Shown here in pieces: positions 1-4,317 of a stretch of 8,301 nucleotides of DNA; position 1 is the stretch's first letter; each line of letters begins with the position of its first letter. Position numbers and translations under genes: made by a program. Source of the DNA: DASQVO01 sp035640715 (lineage in GTDB: Bacteria; Actinomycetota; Actinomycetes; Streptosporangiales; Streptosporangiaceae); NCBI GenBank assembly GCA_035640715.1, contig DASQVO010000024.1, positions 1 through 8,301 on the forward strand. Reading direction: 5' to 3'. The notes beneath the pieces were generated by a model. It ran no database searches and was not told the DNA's origin. It saw only the letters and a program-made list of their open reading frames with translations.

Positions 1-263
1 TGGCCGGGACCGCCGCCTGGGCCGCCGCCCGGTGGCGCTCCGCGCGGCGTGCGGGGCTGCCCGAGGACCCGGAGGAGGAGCTCGACACGGGCATCGTGCT
101 GCAGGCCGAGCGGCTCACCTGGCGGATGCCGCCGCTGTCCGAGCTGCCCCGCCCGGCCTGGTCACCCGGGCGCCGCCTCGGCATGCTGACGCTGCGTTGC
201 TACCTGGTGATTGCGGTCGGCCTGGTCGTCGTCAAGATCGTCGAGCTGTCCGCAGCGCACTGA
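1..263 (+). CDS. C-terminal end of a membrane protein (partial, 5' end outside window)
   Basis: An open frame with codons starting at position 3 enters from the left edge and stops at TGA 261-263, giving about 86 residues. It begins with an Ala/Arg-rich stretch (AAWAAARWRSARR), followed by an acidic linker (EDPEEELD), then a conserved-looking segment WRMPPLSELPRPAW. It ends in one hydrophobic helix, LRCYLVIAVGLVVVKIVEL, before a short tail. A final transmembrane helix close to the C-terminus indicates a polytopic membrane protein, possibly a transporter. I could not assign the family from this fragment. The other long frame here (from 32) lacks such features and has the Arg/Ala/Pro composition of a shadow frame. 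The gene converges on the ferredoxin gene. Confidence 0.65.
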   Translation, partial: AGTAAWAAARWRSARRAGLPEDPEEELDTGIVLQAERLTWRMPPLSELPRPAWSPGRRLGMLTLRCYLVIAVGLVVVKIVELSAAH

Positions 264-282
264 CCGCGCGGCAGGGTGATTA

Positions 283-324
283 CGGGCGGTCTTACCGCCC
301 GCGACCCCGGGCCTTGTGCCCGGG
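283..324. terminator. Two adjacent perfect stem-loops in the convergent intergenic space
   Basis: The first stem-loop has arms CGGGCGGT (283-290) and ACCGCCCG (294-301) with a 3-nt loop. The second has arms CCCGGGC (306-312) and GCCCGGG (318-324) with a 5-nt loop. They start 20 nt after the stop of the left-hand membrane protein. No U-tract follows, which is common for terminators in high-GC actinomycetes. A second copy of CGGGCGGT at 329-336 could compete for the arm at 294-301. Function as a transcription terminator is inferred from position and stem strength. Confidence 0.55.
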
Positions 325-361
325 TGAGCGGGCGGTGTAACGGGGGCCAGCCTGCGCAAAA

Positions 362-408
362 GCGGGCCGGAGGCCCGCACCGGGGGGTTCCGGGGGGTCG
401 TCCCCCGG
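362..408. terminator. Two more stem-loops downstream of the ferredoxin gene
   Basis: One stem-loop has arms GCGGGCC (362-368) and GGCCCGC (372-378) around a GGA loop. Another has arms CCGGGGG (390-396) and CCCCCGG (402-408) around GTCGT. The second lies 11 nt beyond the ferredoxin stop codon on the - strand, so it is well placed to end the redox operon. With the pair at 283-324, the convergent space is almost entirely inverted repeats. There is no clear T-run on either strand. Confidence 0.55.
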
Positions 409-419
409 GCCAGCACGGC

Positions 420-638
420 TTAGGCCCCGGCGCGGCGTCTCTCGCGTTCCAGCAGCAGCGCTAGTGTCGGGCAGGCAGCCACGGCGCGGCGGGCATGGGG
501 CAGCAGTGCGTCCGGCATGCGATCTGACTCGATGACCGGATATCCCCACGGGTCAAGTTCGATGAGCTCCGGCAGCAGGTCGGCGCAGACCCCGTGCGCG
601 TCACAGCGGATCGGGTTGACCCGCAGGATGTGGCTCAC
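420..638 (-). CDS. Small [3Fe-4S]-type ferredoxin
   Basis: This 72-residue protein starts at GTG 638. The mRNA carries GAGG six bases before this GTG, and that GAGG overlaps the stop codon of the upstream NuoF-like gene, so the two are probably coupled (7-nt gap). The cluster motif is C12-DA-H15-GV-C18, then C56-P57, the CxxXxxC...CP pattern of actinobacterial ferredoxins. The middle position, Cys in [4Fe-4S] proteins, is His here, which favours a [3Fe-4S] cluster. Between them, LLPELIELDPWGYPVI matches the family's PE-plus-acidic core. Such single-cluster ferredoxins carry electrons in the cytoplasm, often to cytochromes P450, but no P450 gene lies in this window. Its place as the last gene of the redox operon suggests the NuoF-like protein is its partner; that pairing is inferred. 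Confidence 0.88.
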   Translation of the reverse strand: MSHILRVNPIRCDAHGVCADLLPELIELDPWGYPVIESDRMPDALLPHARRAVAACPTLALLLERERRRAGA

Positions 639-645
639 GTGCGCC

Positions 646-2040
646 TCACTTCGTGCCCAGGACGACTGGGGGGCGGCCGCCGCCCCGCGCTGTCTCTTGC
701 TCCCCAGGCGGCCGCGCCGCCTGCGGGACCGGAAGGACGGGGCGGTGCCGGACACCGGGGCACGGCCCGTGACGCTGGTGGTAGCGCAGGTCGCCACCGA
801 ACACGCGGAGCGCGCTGCGCGCCATCGCCACGGGACCGTTGGGAAAATGGCATGCCCCACGGCCCTCGACCAGCGGCAGCAGGCGGCTGGCCCAGCGGAT
901 GGACCGCTCGTCAGCTCGTTTCCAGGTGATGTGCTCAAGGACGTCGGCGATGGCTGGAACGCCATTCACGCACGGCCCGCACTGGCCCGCGCTCTGGGTC
1001 CCTAGATAGCGGACGACCCGTGCCGTTTCGGCGAGACCGCATGCCGACTCGGGTAGCACCACAATAATGCCGGAGCCGAGCCCGGCTCCGAGTTTGCGCA
1101 GCGCCGGCCCGCTCACCGGTGCGTCCATCGCATCGGGCAGCGCCATCCAGCCCCCGAAATACCCGCCTGCCAGGATGGCCTGCGCTCGCTCGGCAAGGCC
1201 GCCGGCCAGCCTGATGAGATCGCCCATCCGCATGCCGAGCGGGATCTCGTAGACGCCCGGCCGCTGCACGCACCCGCCGATGGTCACCAGCGCGGATCCT
1301 GGTGCGTCCGGGGTGCCGATCGCGGCGAACCACGTGGGCCCGTACCGGGCGATGAGCGCGATGTGGGCGAGCGTCTCGACGTTGTTGACCAGCGTCGGGC
1401 GGCCGCGGACACCGCGTTCGAACGGCCGTGGCGGGACGAAGACCGGCAAGGCGGGGCCCTCGTTCAGGTAGTTGACGAGGGCTGACTCCTCACTCGCCAC
1501 ATAAGAGCCGTAGACGGGCATCACCTCGACCGGTACCTGGTTCAGGCCGGCGCGCTCGCGTTCGCTGACCGCCGCGGCGAGCCGCTGGGTGAGCCGCTCG
1601 TCCTCGCTCGCCACGCACAGGTAGGCCTCGGGCGCGCCTACGGCCTCGGCGGCGAGCTGGATTCCGTCCAGCACCAGATGCGGCGCGCGGTTGAGCAGGA
1701 CGGCGTCCTTACCGCTGGCCGGCTCCGATTCGACGCCATTGGCCACCACGACCGACCCGGCCGGCGAGCCGAAGAACCCGCTGCGCCGCCCCTGCCGGTC
1801 CGCGACGGACCGCATCTTCTTGCCCGCCGGGAAGCCGGCCCCGCCCCTGCCGGTCAGCCCGGAACGTTCCACGGTGGTGATCAGCATGTCCGTGACGCCA
1901 CGCCGCCAGTCGCGCGGGTCGCCGTATCCACGGAACGGAACGGGACCGTACCTGTCGATGTGCCGGGCGAAGTTCAGCGGTCCGTCGGCTGGAATGAGCC
2001 GGGGAAGCTGTTCCGGTGCCGGAACCGGCCGCCTGCTCAC
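646..2040 (-). CDS. NuoF-like FMN/Fe-S oxidoreductase subunit (NADH dehydrogenase 51-kDa family)
   Basis: This 464-residue protein starts at GTG 2040, which overlaps the stop of the membrane cytochrome gene as GTGA. AAGGGGA lies just upstream of the GTG as ribosome binding site. The frame stays open far upstream, but that stretch lies over the cytochrome gene and has shadow composition. The FMN-binding glycine loop is GLTGRGGAGFPAG (61-73). NGVESEPASGKD (101-112) corresponds to the family's NGDEGEPG-KD motif with the Asp changed to Val. Next come SEESAL (183-188) and GRPTLVNNVETLA (213-225). An SLBB-type segment spans about 254-285. The C-terminal Fe-S region is SAGQCGPCVNG (350-360) with C354 and C357, plus C397. 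The usual first Cys of SCGxCxPC is Ala351. A Pro/Arg-rich tail of about 50 residues follows. Family knowledge predicts NAD(P)H oxidation through FMN. No NuoE- or NuoG-like gene is present, so this is not complex I. The electron acceptor is inferred to be the adjacent ferredoxin or cytochrome. Confidence 0.88.
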   Translation of the reverse strand: MSRRPVPAPEQLPRLIPADGPLNFARHIDRYGPVPFRGYGDPRDWRRGVTDMLITTVERSGLTGRGGAGFPAGKKMRSVADRQGRRSGFFGSPAGSVVVANGVESEPASGKDAVLLNRAPHLVLDGIQLAAEAVGAPEAYLCVASEDERLTQRLAAAVSERERAGLNQVPVEVMPVYGSYVASEESALVNYLNEGPALPVFVPPRPFERGVRGRPTLVNNVETLAHIALIARYGPTWFAAIGTPDAPGSALVTIGGCVQRPGVYEIPLGMRMGDLIRLAGGLAERAQAILAGGYFGGWMALPDAMDAPVSGPALRKLGAGLGSGIIVVLPESACGLAETARVVRYLGTQSAGQCGPCVNGVPAIADVLEHITWKRADERSIRWASRLLPLVEGRGACHFPNGPVAMARSALRVFGGDLRYHQRHGPCPGVRHRPVLPVPQAARPPGEQETARGGGRPPVVLGTK

Positions 2041-2756
2041 GGCGTCCCCTTCACGCTGGCCGGAGACGGGGTGCCGGCCCGCTTTGCCCATCCCGGCTGC
2101 AGCGGCCCGTTCGCCAGCCACACGCCGGAGACCAGGAGCACGATCGCCAGCGTGAGGGCACTGGCGGCCCGCACGCCCGCATTCGAGGGCCAGCCTTGCG
2201 CCAGCCGCCATATGATCAGGCCGACCACGAGGGCCACGCAGGCGCAGGTCAGCGAGAGCACCCAGCGCGTCCGCGTGTCGGTGCCAATGCCGAGCCCGTG
2301 GATCACGGCCACCGGCCAGCACAGGTAGACGCCCCAGTGCACGAGGCGCCACGACCGGTAGCCGAGACGGGTCCGCACCAGGCTGGTGATGATCAGCGCG
2401 ATCATGAGGTCGAATGCGATGGATCCGAGGCCGAGCCAGAAGGGCCGGTACGACGAGATGAACGGGATCACCACGTCCGGCAGGCTGATCGGGGTGTAGC
2501 TGTCCGCGACGGCGGTGATGATGTGCAGCCCCAAGAAGACCAGGGCGACGAAGGAAAGGTTCCTATGCAGGGCACCGGTGATGTACCGCGGCCACGTGGC
2601 TGCATCGAACCGGACGGCGGACAGCAGCCCCAGCGCCATGGTGCCGGTGAGCAGCACGATGGACACAAGCCCGGTGGCCCGCGTGATGTACCAGATCGGC
2701 GACGAGGACGTGATGACGATGACCCCGGCTCCTCCTGCCGAAGCGACACTGGTCAT
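2037..2756 (-). CDS. Ferric-reductase-like transmembrane b-type cytochrome
   Basis: This 239-residue integral membrane protein starts at ATG 2756, with GAGG about six bases upstream in the mRNA. Around six hydrophobic segments are visible, at roughly 22-47, 66-87, 107-127, 137-157, 166-184 and 198-215. Two His pairs fit bis-heme coordination in a four-helix core: H64 (ALHRNL) and H78 (GLHIIT) on one helix, H140 (LVHW) and H153 (VIHGL) on another, spaced 14 and 13 residues apart. This is the ferric reductase/NOX transmembrane domain pattern. The protein lacks the cytoplasmic FAD/NAD(P)H domain of full ferric reductases. That role could be taken by the NuoF-like protein, whose GTG overlaps this gene's stop by 4 nt. 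The C-terminus after the last helix is short and polar. The substrate (Fe(III), oxygen, quinone or an exported protein) cannot be read from the sequence. Confidence 0.87.
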   Translation of the reverse strand: MTSVASAGGAGVIVITSSSPIWYITRATGLVSIVLLTGTMALGLLSAVRFDAATWPRYITGALHRNLSFVALVFLGLHIITAVADSYTPISLPDVVIPFISSYRPFWLGLGSIAFDLMIALIITSLVRTRLGYRSWRLVHWGVYLCWPVAVIHGLGIGTDTRTRWVLSLTCACVALVVGLIIWRLAQGWPSNAGVRAASALTLAIVLLVSGVWLANGPLQPGWAKRAGTPSPASVKGTP

Positions 2757-2782
2757 CCGTGCCTCATATCCATATCCCCCAT
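2753..2782 (-). other. Possible 9-residue leader ORF overlapping the cytochrome start
   Basis: In the 57-nt gap before the cytochrome gene, ATG at 2782 opens a frame reading MGDMDMRHG. It stops at TGA 2753-2755, overlapping the cytochrome ATG as ATGA. The gap is G-rich in the mRNA, with the 11-mer CGCGATGGGGG present twice, 14 nt apart. A coupling peptide is possible, but a frame this short can arise by chance, and the cytochrome gene has its own GAGG ribosome binding site. Confidence 0.2.
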
Positions 2783-2813
2783 CGCGATCCCCCCATCGCG
2801 CCGTTGATCAGAT

Positions 2814-3242
2814 TCACGAACCGCCCGAGGCCGACTGCGGGGGCGCCTGGGTCGGCGCCGGCGCCTGGGTGGGAGCCTGCAGCGATCCGCCGCTGCCCTG
2901 GGAGGCGCTGCCCTGGGAGGCGCCGCTGCTCTGGGACCCGCTGCCCTGGGAAGCGCCGTTGCGCTGGGACCTGCTGCCCTGGGAAGCGCCGTTGCGCTGG
3001 GACCTGCTGCCCTGCGAGGCGCCACTGCTGGTCCCGCCGGCCGATCCGCTGGTTCTGGAACCCGAGCCACTGGACGAGGCGGCCGAGGAGCTTGAGCCTG
3101 CTGTGGCAGCATGCCCGAACGCGGCGAAAAGCACGGCACAGCACGCGGTGGCGGCTGACCCAATGGTCACGGTAAACTTCCTGACCCGGCGCAGCCCGTC
3201 CTCACGTGCCGCAACCGCGTACCTGACGTCATCCCGGCGCAT
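2814..3242 (-). CDS. Membrane-anchored Ser/Gly/Gln-rich repeat protein
   Basis: This 142-residue protein is the first gene of the redox cluster. The start is ATG 3242, preceded in the mRNA by a strong A/G-rich ribosome binding site (AAGGGGGAA). The N-terminus is charged (MRRDDVRYAVAAREDGLRRVRK). A hydrophobic helix follows at about 28-46 (TIGSAATACCAVLFAAFGHA), acting as membrane anchor or uncleaved signal. The rest is low complexity: a Ser/Gly run at 49-72, about four imperfect 11-residue repeats based on GASQGSRSQRN, then LQAPTQAPAPTQAPP and a terminal SGGS. No enzyme motif is visible. Positive residues before the helix suggest the tail faces outside. A tail of this kind could tether or space a surface partner of the cytochrome. 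I recall similar small Ser/Pro-rich proteins before ferric-reductase-like genes in other actinomycetes, but cannot verify it here. A 57-nt gap separates it from the cytochrome gene. Confidence 0.75.
   Translation of the reverse strand: MRRDDVRYAVAAREDGLRRVRKFTVTIGSAATACCAVLFAAFGHAATAGSSSSAASSSGSGSRTSGSAGGTSSGASQGSRSQRNGASQGSRSQRNGASQGSGSQSSGASQGSASQGSGGSLQAPTQAPAPTQAPPQSASGGS
2908..3039 (-). repeat. 33-bp tandem repeats inside the Ser-rich protein gene
   Basis: Two adjacent 33-bp units, 2941-2973 and 2974-3006, are identical base for base. Diverged copies flank them at 2908-2940 and about 3007-3039, and a shorter partial copy starts at 2893. Each unit encodes 11 residues (GASQGSRSQRN-like), so copy-number changes keep the frame. 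The exact identity of the middle pair suggests recent duplication by slippage or unequal recombination. Confidence 0.9.
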
Positions 3243-3297
3243 GTCGGTTCCCCCTTTTCCGTTCTCGGCACCCTCGTACGGGAGGCATTGCTGGCCG

Positions 3298-3313
3298 GTG
3301 GACGATCGTCCAC
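3298..3313. promoter_or_regulatory. Perfect 16-bp palindrome, candidate operator of the redox operon
   Basis: GTGGACGATCGTCCAC at 3298-3313 is a perfect dyad with no spacer. After one mismatch on each side it extends through GCC/GGC to 22 bp (3295-3316). It lies 56 bp upstream of the first gene of the redox cluster and 220 bp upstream of the response regulator. Perfect spacer-less dyads in such regions are typical binding sites for homodimeric repressors (TetR, MarR, GntR or LysR-like). As RNA it could fold with a GATC loop. Which protein binds is unknown. OmpR-family regulators usually prefer direct repeats, so the neighbouring regulator is not the obvious reader. Confidence 0.5.
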
Positions 3314-3410
3314 GGGCGCCAGCCGCGACAGGCCCCTGGCCGCTGGCGGAACCCGGGCTCTGCCACGCCGTTCCTGGCCAGATCGCGCTCCACGCTCGTT
3401 CAGTCTTCAA

Positions 3411-3423
3411 GCTTGTACCAAGC
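3411..3423. promoter_or_regulatory. Short inverted repeat GCTTG-TAC-CAAGC
   Basis: Five-base arms at 3411-3415 and 3419-3423 flank TAC in the AT-richer half of the divergent region. It sits just downstream of the putative - strand promoter at 3436-3465, a position where a bound protein would block the redox operon. The arms are short, so this is only a weak operator candidate. Confidence 0.25.
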
Positions 3424-3435
3424 CTGCCTGCCGGC

Positions 3436-3465
3436 ATGCTAAGAGACGATCCATTAAAGCTTCAG
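3436..3465 (-). promoter_or_regulatory. Candidate promoter of the redox operon
   Basis: On the - strand, TAGCAT (3436-3441) fits the actinobacterial -10 pattern TANNNT. CTGAAG (3460-3465) lies 18 bp upstream as a weak -35 sharing TGA with the consensus. The start would fall near 3429, leaving a leader of roughly 190 nt that contains both inverted repeats (3411-3423 and 3298-3313). This is pattern matching in an AT-rich pocket. Confidence 0.3.
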
Positions 3466-3480
3466 ATTTGACTAAGAAGA
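3439..3480 (+). repeat. CTAAGA direct repeats, 33 bp apart, in the divergent promoter region
   Basis: CTAAGAGAC at 3439-3447 and CTAAGAAGA at 3472-3480 share CTAAGA in the same orientation and on the same face of the helix (33 bp, about three turns). The first matches the 9-mer repeated in tandem at 6700-6735, including one further flanking base (GCTAAGAGAC). The core TAAGAGA also occurs at 5903-5909, upstream of the lipoprotein. A regulator binding site is possible. Confidence 0.35.
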
Positions 3481-3523
3481 TGCTTCCGCGGCAATGTCGG
3501 TGTCCGGCGGGTCGTGCGTTGCA

Positions 3524-3529
3524 TAACGT
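3524..3529 (+). promoter_or_regulatory. -10 element of a probable leaderless promoter for the response regulator
   Basis: TAACGT fits the actinobacterial -10 pattern TANNNT. It is followed by six bases (GGGCCC) and then the GTG start codon at 3536. That spacing places the transcription start on the start codon itself, the arrangement of leaderless mRNAs. No Shine-Dalgarno sequence precedes the GTG, which fits. The -35 region near 3501-3506 (TGTCCG) is weak. An alternative upstream promoter, TTGACT (3468-3473) with CAATGT (3492-3497), cannot be excluded. Confidence 0.4.
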
Positions 3530-3535
3530 GGGCCC

Positions 3536-4264
3536 GTGAGCAGTGAGATTTCCAGCGTGCGGGAGGGAACGCACGCTGCGCCGCCGGGACGGTCTGCGCT
3601 GGCACGGGTGCTCGTCGTAGAGGACGACAACGGCATCGCGACCCAGATGGCCCGCGGGCTGGCGAGGGCGGGATATGAGGCGGAACTCGTCGCCACCGGC
3701 ACCGAAGCGCTCGGCCGTCCGCCCGCCGACGTCGTGCTGCTCGACCTCGGGCTGCCTGACATCGATGGGATCGAGGTATGCCGCCGGCTGCGGGCGCGGT
3801 CGGATGCCGCGATCATTGTGGTAACGGCCCGGGGTGAGGAAGGCGACCGGGTGCTTGCGCTAGATGAGGGCGCCGATGACTACCTGGTCAAGCCCTTCGG
3901 GCTGGCCGAGCTGCTCGCGCGGATCCGCGCCGTGCTCCGCCGGACCATGGCCTCCGATATCGAAATCCTCCGGCATGGTGACCTCGCCGTGGACTTGCGT
4001 ACCTGCCGTGTGACAGTGGCCGGCCGCGAGGTCGCGCTCACCCCGAAAGAGTTCGGCATCCTGGAATGCCTTGCCACCGATCCGGGCCGGGTGGTCACCC
4101 GGCAGGAGATTCTCGAACAGGCGTGGGATGCCCACTGGTACGGCCCCGGCAAGGTCCTTGACGTCCACATGGCGGCGCTGCGCAGGAAACTTGGCGAGCC
4201 CGGGCTGATCGAGACGGTATACGGGCGGGGCTTCCGCCTGGCGGACCCGAAGGATCGCAGGTGA
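3536..4264 (+). CDS. OmpR/PhoB-family response regulator
   Basis: This 242-residue protein starts at GTG 3536, chosen because a TANNNT element ends six bases upstream and no ribosome binding site is present. A non-conserved N-terminal extension of about 22 residues precedes the receiver domain, so a later start is possible. The receiver (about 23-137) has the acidic pocket D30/D31 (VVEDD), phospho-acceptor D70 (LLDLGLPDIDG), the switch threonine T97 (VVTA) and K119 (LVKPF). The C-terminal winged-helix domain (about 143-237) shows the family pattern LTPKEFGILECLATDPGRVV, then LDVHMAALRRKLG and the wing IETVYGRGFRL. Family knowledge predicts phosphorylation by the downstream kinase and DNA binding as a dimer. 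Targets are not shown by sequence. The divergent redox operon and the lipoprotein gene are the natural candidates because all three intergenic regions share TAAGAGA. Confidence 0.92.
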   Translation: MSSEISSVREGTHAAPPGRSALARVLVVEDDNGIATQMARGLARAGYEAELVATGTEALGRPPADVVLLDLGLPDIDGIEVCRRLRARSDAAIIVVTARGEEGDRVLALDEGADDYLVKPFGLAELLARIRAVLRRTMASDIEILRHGDLAVDLRTCRVTVAGREVALTPKEFGILECLATDPGRVVTRQEILEQAWDAHWYGPGKVLDVHMAALRRKLGEPGLIETVYGRGFRLADPKDRR

Positions 4265-4317
4265 CCAGCGGATCCGGCTACGGCGGAGCGGAGCGGGCCA
4301 GCCTCGCGGGCTGCTGA
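4261..4317 (+). other. Possible 18-codon micro-ORF bridging regulator and kinase genes
   Basis: GTG at 4261 overlaps the response regulator stop as GTGA. It opens a frame of 18 codons (MTSGSGYGGAERASLAGC) whose TGA at 4315-4317 overlaps the kinase ATG at 4317 as TGATG. The kinase lacks a strong ribosome binding site (GCGGG at most). Ribosomes finishing the regulator could therefore reach the kinase start by passing through this frame. The peptide has no recognisable feature. The geometry is exact, but chance cannot be excluded. Confidence 0.3.

Noticed and set aside
420..2040. Redox cluster as part of respiratory complex I or a formate/hydrogenase diaphorase
   Set aside because: No NuoE, NuoG, hydrogenase or formate dehydrogenase subunit is present in the window, and the Fe-S motif of the NuoF-like protein departs from the complex I form.
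2041..2352. N-terminal extension of the NuoF-like frame upstream of 2040
   Set aside because: It overlaps the membrane cytochrome gene on the same strand and has Arg/Ala/Gly-rich shadow composition without motifs. GTG 2040 has a good ribosome binding site and the GTGA overlap.
2515..3471. 318-codon + strand frame opposite the Ser-rich and cytochrome genes, with a repetitive Trp/Pro/Leu tract
   Set aside because: Its repeats are the complement of the 33-bp units in the - strand gene. The frame has no ribosome binding site or domain, and the - strand genes form a coupled operon.
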